This document shows, in pieces, positions 23,239 to 31,569 of a DNA stretch of 43,223 nucleotides; position 1 is the first letter of the stretch; each line of letters opens with the position of its first letter. Below the pieces are notes generated by a model. The model was given only the letters and a program-made list of their open reading frames with translations. It was not told the origin of the DNA and ran no database searches. The translations under genes were made by a program, and so were the position numbers. Source of the DNA: a virus; IMG/VR virus record IMGVR_UViG_3300020202_000125, positions 1-43,223 of that record. One strand, written 5' to 3'.

Positions 23239-23510
23239 GCTGCGCTCGCCTTCCTGGCTACCCCGAGGAACGCCAGCACGCGGTGATCGTTTTCGGCCTC
23301 GGCGCGCCGAATGGCCTCACGCTCGACGTTCACGCGCACATGCGGCGGCAGATACGCAGCCAGCAGCACCAGATCGCGAGGAGGCATCGCATTGATGTGA
23401 GGCTCGACGCCCCACTTGACCATGCGGTGCGCCACGCATTCCATGCAGTAGCACAGCAGCGCCAGACGCACGGGGTGCAGGTCATCGAATAGGAGCCTGG
23501 CGTCACGCAC
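23235..23510 (-). CDS. Hypothetical protein, 91 aa
   Basis: GTG start overlapping the stop of the upstream gene by 8 bases. MRDARLLFDDLHPVRLALLC then CMECVAHRMVKWGVEPH; helical, with several Cys and His. No family recognised; sits between the DUF115-like gene and the adaptor. Confidence 0.6.
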   Translation of the reverse strand: MRDARLLFDDLHPVRLALLCYCMECVAHRMVKWGVEPHINAMPPRDLVLLAAYLPPHVRVNVEREAIRRAEAENDHRVLAFLGVARKASAA

Positions 23511-24903
23511 CGGCGATCTCCTCGAAGATGCCGGCGCATTCCGTCACCACATTGCGCAGCGCCGTCGACGTCCAGTCGACCACATGATCGGTCGGGAATC
23601 CGAATCGCCGCTCGAACGACATCTGCGCGTACACAGACCGGAACAGGTAGTTGAAGAACGGGGCATTCTCCCCCGGGCAGAGCGTGGCCATGCTCACGTC
23701 CGACGGCTTGTGGGCCGTATCGAGCTTCTTCAGCATGCGCCGCGCGTCCTTGGCCAGGCGCGCCTTGCGGGCCATGAATGGCGCGCGCCGATCCGCGGCA
23801 TCTGGCAGTGTGACCTGACCCAGACTCGACAATTCCACCGGCGACGGCAGCGGTGCGTTCTCGGTGTGGTCGATCTTCGCCCCGGTCGTCAGGTTGGTGT
23901 TGAACACGTTGCCGCGACCGCGCAGCGACATGCCGATCTCGCGGTGCAGCCGTTGCCAGAAGGGAATGGTCGCCACCGGATCGCCGCCATTGCCCGGCAG
24001 CGAAAAGCCGGCGATCGGAATCTCCGGAATGGCGGTGGCCCCCTGCCAGTGCGTCTGGCCGGAAGCATGCGCCAAGTCGTGACCGACGAGATACACCGGA
24101 CCATCGGTCATCCGGCAGGCGCGATAGATCGACATCGTGCCGCTGGACGGGCCGTGCGAATAACGCTTCGTTCCGGGTGATACCCAGTCGTAGACGACGT
24201 CGTGGCCGGGCGAGAAGACGTGTCGCTTAAAGCGACGCACCGCCTCCGGATGCACCAGCGGACAGCCGAGGAAGATCGTCTCGCCGGTGTCTTCCGGCAG
24301 GCAGTCGACGATCTCCGGCACCCGCTCGACCGGCGTGCAGAAGTGCGGCCTGATGCCCTCCTCGAGGAGGCCAGACAACGCCGTGTCTGCGCACACCAGG
24401 ATGCAGGTATCCTGCAGGCTGCGCAGCTTGGCCAGGTGCTCGCGCACGCTGGGACCGCTGCCAATGGCGATGACCGGCGCCTTGCCGAAATGGATGTCGC
24501 CCGTTTCCGGAGCGCGCAGCAGTAGATCGGCGTTCGCCGCCAGGTGCACCGCACCCTGGAGGTTGTCGAGCACATCATTGCCGAACTGGTGAAGCAGGGT
24601 CGGGAAGACGTGCAGTATCTCGCTGCGCAACTCGGGGTGCGTATCCACCTCGAAGAAGTCGGCAGACGCCAGATCGAAAACGCTGGTATAGTCGGGGAAG
24701 GCTTCGTCCACGAAGATGGCTGCGTCGCCCGGGGTGTGCACCGGCCAGCAGGCCGCACCCTTGAGCGGGTCCTGCCCGGCGAAGGTCGCCGCGACCACGC
24801 GCTTGTAGCCGGCCAAATCCTCGAGCGTCAGCGATCCATCGTTGCCCAGGACAACGGCGAGCTCACGCGGTGAGGAGGTGGCGGTACGCGAGGTCTGGGT
24901 CAT
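23503..24903 (-). CDS. DUF115 / MptE-like (MAF-type) protein, 466 aa
   Basis: Residues about 145-195 read APVIAIGSGPSVREHLAKLR followed by DTCILVCADTALSGLLEEGI and RPHFCTPVE, the signature of the DUF115 domain shared by archaeal MptE and by MAF proteins that attach nonulosonic sugars to flagellin. The N-terminal domain is longer than in MptE. SD GGAGG before the ATG. It is flanked by capsid and tail genes, so virion modification is possible; the substrate is unknown. Confidence 0.7.
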   Translation of the reverse strand: MTQTSRTATSSPRELAVVLGNDGSLTLEDLAGYKRVVAATFAGQDPLKGAACWPVHTPGDAAIFVDEAFPDYTSVFDLASADFFEVDTHPELRSEILHVFPTLLHQFGNDVLDNLQGAVHLAANADLLLRAPETGDIHFGKAPVIAIGSGPSVREHLAKLRSLQDTCILVCADTALSGLLEEGIRPHFCTPVERVPEIVDCLPEDTGETIFLGCPLVHPEAVRRFKRHVFSPGHDVVYDWVSPGTKRYSHGPSSGTMSIYRACRMTDGPVYLVGHDLAHASGQTHWQGATAIPEIPIAGFSLPGNGGDPVATIPFWQRLHREIGMSLRGRGNVFNTNLTTGAKIDHTENAPLPSPVELSSLGQVTLPDAADRRAPFMARKARLAKDARRMLKKLDTAHKPSDVSMATLCPGENAPFFNYLFRSVYAQMSFERRFGFPTDHVVDWTSTALRNVVTECAGIFEEIAGA

Positions 24904-25057
24904 GCGAGGGCGCCTCCGATTGCCGCAGGGAGATGAGATCCGAAGCCGTCAACACACACGGGCATCCCCGTGCCCGGATGCGCTCGACGAACGACAGCCG
25001 CTTCCAATCCGCAGGCGTGCTGCGGGCGAAGTTCGGGAAGATGCGCTCGTTGAGCAT
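24863..25057 (-). CDS. Possible small protein, 64 aa
   Basis: Frame starting at ATG 25057: MLNERIFPNFARSTPADWKR then FVERIRARGCPCVLTASDLI. Overlaps the start of the DUF115 gene by 41 bases and has no clear SD. Fills an otherwise empty gap in a tightly packed operon; composition looks protein-like. Uncertain. Confidence 0.4.
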   Translation of the reverse strand: MLNERIFPNFARSTPADWKRLSFVERIRARGCPCVLTASDLISLRQSEAPSHDPDLAYRHLLTA

Positions 25058-25066
25058 GGCGGAATG

Positions 25067-25092
25067 CCGGGGGCCAGTTGCCCAGCCCCCGG
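25067..25092 (-). terminator. Strong GC hairpin after the decoration gene
   Basis: Perfect 8-bp stem CCGGGGGC / GCCCCCGG (25067-25074 and 25085-25092) with a 10-base loop, directly after the stop at 25102 on the minus strand. No T-run follows, so it may be a partial terminator or an RNA-stabilising end that favours high capsid expression over downstream tail genes. Confidence 0.55.
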
Positions 25093-25101
25093 CGCCCATT
25101 C

Positions 25102-25611
25102 CTACAGCAGGCCGTCCAGCATCGCCGTGATGGCGAGACTGGCCGCGGTAGCAGCCGCGGTGTTGGTGGCGTAGGCGAAGTACGCCTTCACCGCCGACTT
25201 GGCCTCCGCGCCAGTGATGATCTCCTGCGCCGTACCGGCGACGGAACCCGCATGCAGCGGGGCGCCCTCGGTGATGGTCGTGGCCTGTGCCAGAACTTGG
25301 CACGGACCGGTGACCTGGACGTAGAAGTAGTCATCAGCCGCCAGGTTGATCGCGTTGTAGTCGTTGGGGATGACCCCAGCGACGTCCACGTCACCCAGGG
25401 TGGTCGTCACGTCGACCACGTACGTCGGCACACCGGCGGAGTACGCGGTCACGACGACCTTGTTCTCCGGATCGGTGATGGCGTTATCCGCCTGGCACAG
25501 GCGGTACACTTTGTTGTCCTTCTCGTACAGCTGGCCGAGGAGTCCGGCGCAGAACGAGCCGGTCTCGACGGTGCCGAGCGGGAAGGGAAATTCTTTCTTG
25601 GAGTCGCTCAT
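25102..25611 (-). CDS. Probable capsid decoration protein, 169 aa
   Basis: MSDSKKEFPFPLGTVETGSF, then beta-rich, Ala/Thr/Val-rich sequence without charged clusters (GVPTYVVDVTTTLGDVDVAG). It directly follows the major capsid gene, where head-stabilising proteins are usual. No catalytic motif. SD AAGGGA before the ATG. Confidence 0.6.
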   Translation of the reverse strand: MSDSKKEFPFPLGTVETGSFCAGLLGQLYEKDNKVYRLCQADNAITDPENKVVVTAYSAGVPTYVVDVTTTLGDVDVAGVIPNDYNAINLAADDYFYVQVTGPCQVLAQATTITEGAPLHAGSVAGTAQEIITGAEAKSAVKAYFAYATNTAAATAASLAITAMLDGLL

Positions 25612-25624
25612 GTTAGTTCCCTTC

Positions 25625-26728
25625 TCACGCGTAGTCGTTCAGGACGACCTGGTACCGCGGGTGGAACCTGAGCTGAGCTCGGAAGTTCACGCGGCACAGG
25701 ATGCCGTTGGTGTGGATGTCGGGTTCGACGAGAACCTCGAACATGTCGTCCTTGCTGGAACCGCCGCCGCCCTCGGGAACGCTGCCGTAGCCCTCGGAAA
25801 TCTCCGGGACCTTCATCACATCCAGCCAGATGTGGTTGAAGTTCAGGAGATAGCCTTCGGTCGCGGGCATATCGTTGTCGAATACGAACTCGACGCCCGA
25901 GTACTCCAACGCGCCAGGGATACCCAGGCCCTGCGTGCCGCTCGGAGTGCCATTGACGATGCCGCGCTGAGATGCCGCGACAGCGGTCTTCAGCGTGGTC
26001 AACATATTGCGATGCAGGATGCCGAGGTCGGGACGATCCTTGGCCATGGAGCCGAGGGTGCCGACATCGATCGCGTGCTGGATGATCTCCTCGCAGTCGG
26101 TGGTATCGAATCCACCGCCGCCCGTCCACGCGCTCGACGTGGTGTTGACGCCCTTCGGCGTCCACGCGTCTGTCTCAGCATCAGTCACGCCCAGCCCGCT
26201 CAGCGCCGTGCTGAAGGTGGCATAGGTGTCCGACATGACCGCGTCCTTGGTCAGGCTCGAACCGGTGCCAGCGTTCCACGTCGGAACGCCGTGCAGGTTG
26301 TTGCCAGCCGCGGCGCCGTCCTGACGCAGGAACTGGTAGTTGATGCGCGTCTCGAAGTCCTCGGTCATGTCGGTGATGAGGCGCTTGTGGACGCGCTCCA
26401 TCGCCTCGGGACCGCCAGCGATTGCAATTTCGTCGCGGGTGATCAGACCCTTCATCGCCAGGGTCGCCCACGGCAGCGTGGGCAGGATGTACTGATTCTT
26501 GCGCTCGAAGGAGAGCGCCTCGCCATCGTCGTAGGCCTCGATGGTATGACGCGCCACGCGCACGGGCCAGTCAAGGCGGGTGCCGGTGACGCCGGTTTCG
26601 ATGTGTCCGCGCTTCTTCAGGGCCATGAAGCCCGGACGGTGGTTGAGGATGCCCTGCCACGCCCCCTTAAAGGCGTGCTGGATGACCGTATTGCGGATAC
26701 GGGCACCATGGGTTACTGAGGTGGCCAT
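25625..26728 (-). CDS. Major capsid protein, 367 aa
   Basis: MATSVTHGARIRNTVIQHAF; helical N-terminal arm, then HRPGFMALKKRGHIETGVTG, RINYQFLRQDG and a C-terminal FRAQLRFHPRYQVVLNDYA. Position after the scaffold gene, size and HK97-fold-like composition (spine helix DCEEIIQHAIDVGTLGSMAK near the centre) support the call. No fused decoration domain. Confidence 0.75.
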   Translation of the reverse strand: MATSVTHGARIRNTVIQHAFKGAWQGILNHRPGFMALKKRGHIETGVTGTRLDWPVRVARHTIEAYDDGEALSFERKNQYILPTLPWATLAMKGLITRDEIAIAGGPEAMERVHKRLITDMTEDFETRINYQFLRQDGAAAGNNLHGVPTWNAGTGSSLTKDAVMSDTYATFSTALSGLGVTDAETDAWTPKGVNTTSSAWTGGGGFDTTDCEEIIQHAIDVGTLGSMAKDRPDLGILHRNMLTTLKTAVAASQRGIVNGTPSGTQGLGIPGALEYSGVEFVFDNDMPATEGYLLNFNHIWLDVMKVPEISEGYGSVPEGGGGSSKDDMFEVLVEPDIHTNGILCRVNFRAQLRFHPRYQVVLNDYA

Positions 26729-26736
26729 TTCTGGTC

Positions 26737-27801
26737 CTAGATCGAGCCCTGCTTAGCGAGCTCGAAAATGAAGGAGTTGTATGCCGACCGGTCGTTGATG
26801 TCGCCGCCCTGCTGCTTGAACAGTGCGATCGGATCGACTTTCCCGGTGCTCTTGGGATCGTGCGCTACCGCCGCGGCAGCGTTCCCCCTGAGCAGGCGTT
26901 CTTTTTCCTCGGCGGACTTCTTGGCCGTGTCAGCAGATGAGAAGGTTTTGCGGTAGTACGCGAGTTCGACGTCGCGCTGGATGATGTTCCAGTCCTCACC
27001 CCGCTGCAGCCGCTGCGCTATCTGTTGCTCCTGGCCCCTCCACATGTGCTGGTTCTTCTCGAACCAATCATTGACCTCTTTCGAGGCCATGGTCGCTTCC
27101 TGGAATTCCTGCGCCGTGCCCTGATGCCACTTGCTGATGCGCTCCTGGAAGAACTTGTCGAACTTCTCCTCCAGGAACCCGTCCGGGTCGGTGAACATCT
27201 CGCGCTGGCGCGAGGTCGTATGCTCGCGGTACTCCTGGAGGACGCGTTGCGCCTCCTCGGGGAGCGCCCGCAGGGCATACTTCTGGGCGATTGCCTTCTC
27301 GTTCGGGTCCTCGATGCCAGCCAGCTGCTGCTGGATGATCTCGGCCGTCTGGAGATAGCGCTTGAACTTCTCGTGCTCGGGGTGCTTCCGGTGCCACATG
27401 GGCACCTGCGCCTGCTTGCTCCTGCGGAAGTCGTCCAGCTCGCGGGCGTCGATGTCCCGGAACTGCTCGACCTGCCGCCGGAGCTTCTCATGTTCCTGCT
27501 GGAGCCTGAGACGCTCTTGATGTTCGCGCTGGTAGGCCGCCTGGTTGTCTCTGAGCCGTTTCTCGATGTCGATCGACGGCTGCGCGGTCGGCTGCTGCTT
27601 CTCACCTGATGTCAATGAGCCGGTTGGTCCTTCGTCCGGCTGGGAAGCCACCGCTGTGGCGCCAGAAGTTCCGGCCGAGGCACCGCTATCCGCCGAGTTC
27701 GGCGCAGGCTGGGAGTCCGCAGAGCCAGCTGCACCGGAGTCCGGTGTCGGATCGGTTTGTGAACTGATGTTAACATCATTTTCGGTATTGTCAAGCCCCA
27801 T
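26737..27801 (-). CDS. Scaffolding protein, 354 aa
   Basis: Acidic Ser/Ala/Pro-rich N-terminus (about 1-70), then long Gln/Glu/Arg-rich helices (EHQERLRLQQEHEKLRRQVE) predicting a coiled coil, and a C-terminus ending LFKQQGGDINDRSAYNSFIF. Between portal and major capsid genes, as expected for a scaffold that guides procapsid assembly and is then removed. SD AGGAG nine bases before the ATG. Confidence 0.75.
   Translation of the reverse strand: MGLDNTENDVNISSQTDPTPDSGAAGSADSQPAPNSADSGASAGTSGATAVASQPDEGPTGSLTSGEKQQPTAQPSIDIEKRLRDNQAAYQREHQERLRLQQEHEKLRRQVEQFRDIDARELDDFRRSKQAQVPMWHRKHPEHEKFKRYLQTAEIIQQQLAGIEDPNEKAIAQKYALRALPEEAQRVLQEYREHTTSRQREMFTDPDGFLEEKFDKFFQERISKWHQGTAQEFQEATMASKEVNDWFEKNQHMWRGQEQQIAQRLQRGEDWNIIQRDVELAYYRKTFSSADTAKKSAEEKERLLRGNAAAAVAHDPKSTGKVDPIALFKQQGGDINDRSAYNSFIFELAKQGSI
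27767..27794 (-). promoter_or_regulatory. Internal promoter candidate in the scaffold gene
   Basis: Minus strand TTGACA (27789-27794), 16-base spacer ending TGT, TAACAT (27767-27772): same pattern and same -10 as the tail-fibre promoter at 33072. It lies over codons 3-10 of the scaffold gene, so it could boost capsid expression or be a coincidence; no start codon is at the predicted start (27760). Confidence 0.35.
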
Positions 27802-27874
27802 GTTACAGTTCTCCTGGTGCCAAGCCCGTGATTACGGGGAATCGGCTGGTTATTGGTTGATCTAAGTAGTTGTA

Positions 27875-27902
27875 TCTGTAGCAGTTATGCTAATGTTCTA
27901 GA
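27875..27902 (-). promoter_or_regulatory. Promoter candidate before the scaffold gene
   Basis: In the 96-bp gap, minus strand: TGC-TACAGA extended -10 (27875-27883) with a poor -35 (TCTAGA, 27897-27902). Would give a leader of about 70 bases with an SD. Just upstream, the palindrome AGACCTTC-TC-GAAGGTCT (27900-27917) covers the end of the zinc-ribbon gene and could terminate or pause transcription. Confidence 0.35.
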
Positions 27903-28188
27903 CCTTCTCGAAGGTCTGGCCGCGGCGCTTGGCCTTCTCCGCGAGTTCATTTCGGCTGCGACAATAGGCGGCCGGGTCATCCTTGCGGCCCAGCTGGCCG
28001 CAGTAGCGGCCTTTGCCGCCGTTCTCGTTTTCCCAGAACATGTCGGGTGGACGTATGAAGTTGACCGACATGGCGATCAGCCTGGTGACCCGCCGGTCGC
28101 AGGTCGGACAGCGCTCGAGCTTGTCCTTCATGCCGTGGTAGGCCTCGAAGACCCCACAGCGCTGACATTCATAGTCGTAGAGCGGCAT
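27898..28188 (-). CDS. FmdB-like zinc-ribbon protein, 96 aa
   Basis: MPLYDYECQRCGVFEAYHGM with CPTCDRR at 32-38 is the FmdB-family zinc ribbon (two Cys-x2-Cys pairs); a third Cys pair lies near the C-terminus (YCGQ, YCRSR). Such proteins are often encoded in phage head regions, possibly regulatory or structural. Start overlaps the portal stop by one base. Confidence 0.75.
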   Translation of the reverse strand: MPLYDYECQRCGVFEAYHGMKDKLERCPTCDRRVTRLIAMSVNFIRPPDMFWENENGGKGRYCGQLGRKDDPAAYCRSRNELAEKAKRRGQTFEKV

Positions 28189-29924
28189 TAGGCTGGGGCT
28201 CCCTGTGGTACTGGCGGTTGCATGGCCATCGCCATCGCCATCTGCTCGAGCTGCATCGCACGCTCGCGCTGCTTCTGCACGAGCTCGTCCGGCAAGCCCA
28301 GCAACTTGAAGTTCTCTGCGATCGTCTGGTACGCCATCGCCCGCTCGGCCGGGTCCGGCGACGATATCTGCACCGACGTCACCTGGTTGTTGAGCTGCTC
28401 AAAGACCTCGAGCTGACGATCGATATTAGGCCTGCGTGTCGATCCGGTTTCGATCGTGTAATCCGTCTCACGGAAGAACTGCTCGAAGTTCACCGCATTG
28501 GGATTCATCATCGCGTCCTGGGGCGGCATCACCGTGCCCCACATCTGCCCAGCCTCGGGGCCGAGGATGTTCGCTATCTCGTCGGGCGTGTGCATGAAGC
28601 GCGCCGCGATGGCTTCTTTGCGGGCCAGCTTAGACTGCGCCTCCTCGAAACGCTTATGCATCGCATCGATGCGCGTGCGGCTGTTGCGGTCCTTCATGTC
28701 CGCTTCGCGCGAGGACCGCGACTGCGCATCCTGGTGGCCGGCGTGCAGCACCGCGTACAGCCCGGTGTGCTCGGCGAACTCGTTCTTGATGATCTGATAG
28801 GCCGCCTGGAACTCATTGATGCCAGCGTCGATCTTCAGCTGCTGGAAGTAGTCGCTGATCTTGGCCTGGTCGAGCGCGCCCGTCGCGTTGATCTCGATGA
28901 TCGGGAACCGCTCGTTCAGACGGAACAGGTCAGCGACCGCATCGTCCGATGGCTTCTCGCCGTTGCGCGTCATCACCGCCATCATGATCTTCGCCGAAGC
29001 GCGGAACTTGGCGATGAAGTCCGTGTACAGGTAGTTGAGGGCCTCCTGGTGACCCAGGCCTGGCTGCAACGGGTTGTTCGGCCACACGCTGCCGGGACAT
29101 GGCAGCGGATCGAACTCCGTGAACGGCCAATCATCGTCCATGAACCAGGGGATCTCCCACGGCATCTCGGCCAGGAGCTTCGATTGCTCGGTGACGATGT
29201 ACTTGACCGGCGTGTCGGTCGCGTCGCCGAAGTGCGCCTCGGAGTTGTAGTGATGCAGGCCGGCCCGCATGTACACCTCGTAATAGCACACCATCTGGCT
29301 ATTGCTGTCGGAGCCGTCGGTGGGCCGATTGCCGATCGGCTTCATGTCGGCGATGGCGGCAGCCGACTGCGGATAGAGCGCCTCCACCTCCCAGCGCGGT
29401 TTCTCGCGCTTGCGCGCACACCAGTTCAGGCGGACCCGGCTCTTGGCGTCCGGGTCGAGGATCAGGTTCTTATCCGAATCCCACACCGACTGGATGAGCT
29501 TCTTCTTCGGGTTCCATCCGGTCCACCACACGCCGCGGCCGTGCGCAATAGCCTGGTTTGCAGCCAGGATATTCTCGTCGTACAGGCAGGTCTCCTGCGG
29601 TGTGTAGTTGAGATAGTCCTGCATCAGATCCTTGCGGATCTTGGTCAGTGGGTTGACGTTCGGCTGCCGCATCTTCCCCATGCGGTGCGGGTTTGCCGTC
29701 ACCACCATCGGGATGAACATATCGACCGCCTGGCGCATCAGCGAAATGCGCGAGTAGAACGACAGGTTCGGGTCCGTGTCCTGATAGAGCGATTTGAAGT
29801 TGTCGTCGAAGTAGATGTAGCGATCCACCTCGTCGGCGGCCTTGTCGTAGGAGGCGCGCGCCTTCTTCCCGGCCTCGATCAGGCGCATCAGGGTCGCGGC
29901 CTTGGCCGCCGGATCATCGATCAT
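28188..29924 (-). CDS. Portal protein, 578 aa
   Basis: Begins MIDDPAAKAATLMRLIEAGK; ISLMRQAVDMFIPMVVTANP, then WCARKREKPRWEVEALYPQS and a helical region AGINEFQAAYQIIKNEFAEH, consistent with the stem/crown layout of podovirus portals; ends in a Met/Gln-rich helix. Located between the membrane-protein genes and the scaffold. Forms the dodecameric DNA channel at one capsid vertex. Confidence 0.75.
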   Translation of the reverse strand: MIDDPAAKAATLMRLIEAGKKARASYDKAADEVDRYIYFDDNFKSLYQDTDPNLSFYSRISLMRQAVDMFIPMVVTANPHRMGKMRQPNVNPLTKIRKDLMQDYLNYTPQETCLYDENILAANQAIAHGRGVWWTGWNPKKKLIQSVWDSDKNLILDPDAKSRVRLNWCARKREKPRWEVEALYPQSAAAIADMKPIGNRPTDGSDSNSQMVCYYEVYMRAGLHHYNSEAHFGDATDTPVKYIVTEQSKLLAEMPWEIPWFMDDDWPFTEFDPLPCPGSVWPNNPLQPGLGHQEALNYLYTDFIAKFRASAKIMMAVMTRNGEKPSDDAVADLFRLNERFPIIEINATGALDQAKISDYFQQLKIDAGINEFQAAYQIIKNEFAEHTGLYAVLHAGHQDAQSRSSREADMKDRNSRTRIDAMHKRFEEAQSKLARKEAIAARFMHTPDEIANILGPEAGQMWGTVMPPQDAMMNPNAVNFEQFFRETDYTIETGSTRRPNIDRQLEVFEQLNNQVTSVQISSPDPAERAMAYQTIAENFKLLGLPDELVQKQRERAMQLEQMAMAMAMQPPVPQGAPA

Positions 29925-30412
29925 GACGGCTTCTTCGCGAGTTTCTTGGTGGCCCAGTCAGCGACCTTGGCCGTGCCGCGGCCACCGACATACGCGGCGA
30001 ATACCGCGATGGCGGTGTCGATCAGGGGATTGCCAGTGTTGATGGGCGGGACGGAGACACGCGATGAACTCTCGCCGTCGCGGTCCCATTCCAGCTCGAC
30101 CGGCTGGCCGGCGAAGGTGCCGCGCACGGTTCCAACGTCGTGGCGCTCAGTGCGCACGCAGCCAGTGAACAACAGCAGCCCGGCCAGGATCAGCGCTCCG
30201 CCGGCGACGGTCGCGAGCGCGTCCAGCAGTTCTGGCGTACCGCGCTTACGGTACTGACCGGTCGTGGGGTCGCGGCGCTTGCTGTTGTCGAACAGCTCCT
30301 TGCAGCCGGCTGCGACCAAGACGGCGAGGACTGCCCACGCGCCCGCATACGGCCAGAGCGCCAGCATGATCAGCGCCCCGAATACGAAGTGCCAGAATTT
30401 ATCAGCGCCCAT
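29921..30412 (-). CDS. Membrane protein with internal lipobox-like site, 163 aa
   Basis: Two hydrophobic segments near the N-terminus (HFVFGALIMLALWPYAGAWA, then AVLAVLVAAG), a polar loop with KRRDPTTGQYRKRG, and a third segment LILAGLLLFTGC resembling a lipoprotein signal, followed by a polar periplasmic-type tail. The FTGC box recalls outer-membrane spanins, but the start would have to be internal. ATGA overlap with the portal gene. Possibly lysis-related. Confidence 0.5.
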   Translation of the reverse strand: MGADKFWHFVFGALIMLALWPYAGAWAVLAVLVAAGCKELFDNSKRRDPTTGQYRKRGTPELLDALATVAGGALILAGLLLFTGCVRTERHDVGTVRGTFAGQPVELEWDRDGESSSRVSVPPINTGNPLIDTAIAVFAAYVGGRGTAKVADWATKKLAKKPS

Positions 30413-30638
30413 GTGATTGCTCCAGCAGTCGTTTCACGTCGGCCTTGATCTCGCGCACGTCGACTTTTATCTCGTCTAGGCTCTCATCGAGCCCGTCGAC
30501 CCGTGCTTCGGTACGGACGCTGCGCTCGGACGTCGCGGAAAGCTCGGACGACTTTTCGCTTCCAACGAAAGCCAGGAGCGTCGCCAGGGCCGTCACCAGC
30601 AAGCCGATGACCGCCTTGAGTGCGTCCGTCCAGCGCAT
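30402..30638 (-). CDS. Membrane-anchored coiled coil, 78 aa (i-spanin or holin-like)
   Basis: One N-terminal transmembrane segment (AVIGLLVTALATLLAFVG), then a charged heptad region (DGLDESLDEIKVDVREIKAD). N-terminal anchor plus coiled coil is the layout of inner-membrane spanins; holins of some classes also fit. It overlaps the next membrane gene by 11 bases. Confidence 0.5.
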   Translation of the reverse strand: MRWTDALKAVIGLLVTALATLLAFVGSEKSSELSATSERSVRTEARVDGLDESLDEIKVDVREIKADVKRLLEQSHGR

Positions 30639-30641
30639 GGG

Positions 30642-30818
30642 TCACCCTGCCTCCTGCGCCGCGGTCTTCTCGGCTTCGATCAGGCGCTGCAGCTCCTGCT
30701 CGATCAGGCAGAACGACCCCCAGGCAGCGGCCAGCTCGACCGGGCTGTGGCTGATGGACATCGCGGAAAGTCCATGCCGCGCGGCGATCAGGACGTTGCG
30801 CAGGTCTGCGGCCTTCAT
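30642..30818 (-). CDS. Small helical protein, 58 aa
   Basis: ATG at 30818 in an ATGA overlap; the longer frame is shadow. MKAADLRNVLIAARHGLSAM then AWGSFCLIEQELQRLIEAEK; helical, no known family. Confidence 0.6.
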   Translation of the reverse strand: MKAADLRNVLIAARHGLSAMSISHSPVELAAAWGSFCLIEQELQRLIEAEKTAAQEAG

Positions 30819-31120
30819 GGCTCCCCCTCGGCGACTTCCTGTGCCTCTTTCGCAGCTGCCTCCGCTGCCAGGCGTTCCTCCAACTCGGCTGCTTGGCGAT
30901 CGATGGCGGCCTGCTTGGCGGCCGCGCGATCGCATACAGCCCTGGAGCACGAGCGCGTGACCGCATCCACGAGTGCCGCAAACAGCTCCGGCTCATCGGC
31001 GGCCAGGATACGGTGCGACTGCAGAGGCCCATCGGCGCGATTGCCCTCGCTGTCGATCAGCCCCTCGGCGGTGTACACGTCAAGATACCCGGCGTGGTTG
31101 TCGGATTGGACGCGAATCAT
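30815..31120 (-). CDS. Hypothetical protein with C-terminal coiled coil, 101 aa
   Basis: MIRVQSDNHAGYLDVYTAEG, then from about residue 66 an Ala/Glu-rich helix (AAELEERLAAEAAAKEAQEV). Overlaps both neighbours by ATGA. Between tail-fibre and membrane genes; function unknown. Confidence 0.6.
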   Translation of the reverse strand: MIRVQSDNHAGYLDVYTAEGLIDSEGNRADGPLQSHRILAADEPELFAALVDAVTRSCSRAVCDRAAAKQAAIDRQAAELEERLAAEAAAKEAQEVAEGEP

Positions 31121-31569
31121 GGTTGTGTCATTTCTATCAAATAATATTCGAGGGTGATGGTCTCTCCGGCATTGGCGAGCGTCGCTGTAAAGTCGATGGT
31201 CACTGCGCTTGTCGTATCAATAGCAGACGTGGATATTGCACCGGCAGAAACGCCGACACCGGTAGTGTTGTTCACGCTGAAGAAGGTCTGCGAACTGGCG
31301 CCGCGCTGGAATACATGGACATGCCGCAGCAGGCTGGCGGTGGTCGTTACGGTGAGATTGAGCGGGTTTGCGCTGCCGAATTTCACCTTGAGCGTCTTAT
31401 TGTTGGAGCTGTTGGTGTAGCTCCACAGGCAGGTGATCCGAATCATTCCACCAACCTTGAGCGTATTTGCCGCCAGCGAGTACGTCACCAATGACGTCTC
31501 ATTCGTATTGCCCGTGTGGCTGAGCGCCGATGCGCCGGCCGCCAATATCTCTGTTGGCCTGAAGCTCAT
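31117..31569 (-). CDS. Beta-rich virion protein, 150 aa
   Basis: ATG at 31569 overlaps the tail-fibre stop. MSFRPTEILAAGASALSHTG, then Ser/Thr/Val-rich beta sequence with MIRITCLWSYTNSSNNKTLK and ending TITLEYYLIEM, like small C-terminal or head-fibre beta domains. Probably partners the tail fibre encoded just upstream. Confidence 0.6.
   Translation of the reverse strand: MSFRPTEILAAGASALSHTGNTNETSLVTYSLAANTLKVGGMIRITCLWSYTNSSNNKTLKVKFGSANPLNLTVTTTASLLRHVHVFQRGASSQTFFSVNNTTGVGVSAGAISTSAIDTTSAVTIDFTATLANAGETITLEYYLIEMTQP

Noticed and set aside
28218-30257. 679-codon plus-strand frame opposite the portal gene
   Set aside because: Arises from GC-rich codon use on the other strand; His/Arg/Leu-rich, and the minus frame has recognisable portal sequence and coupled neighbours.
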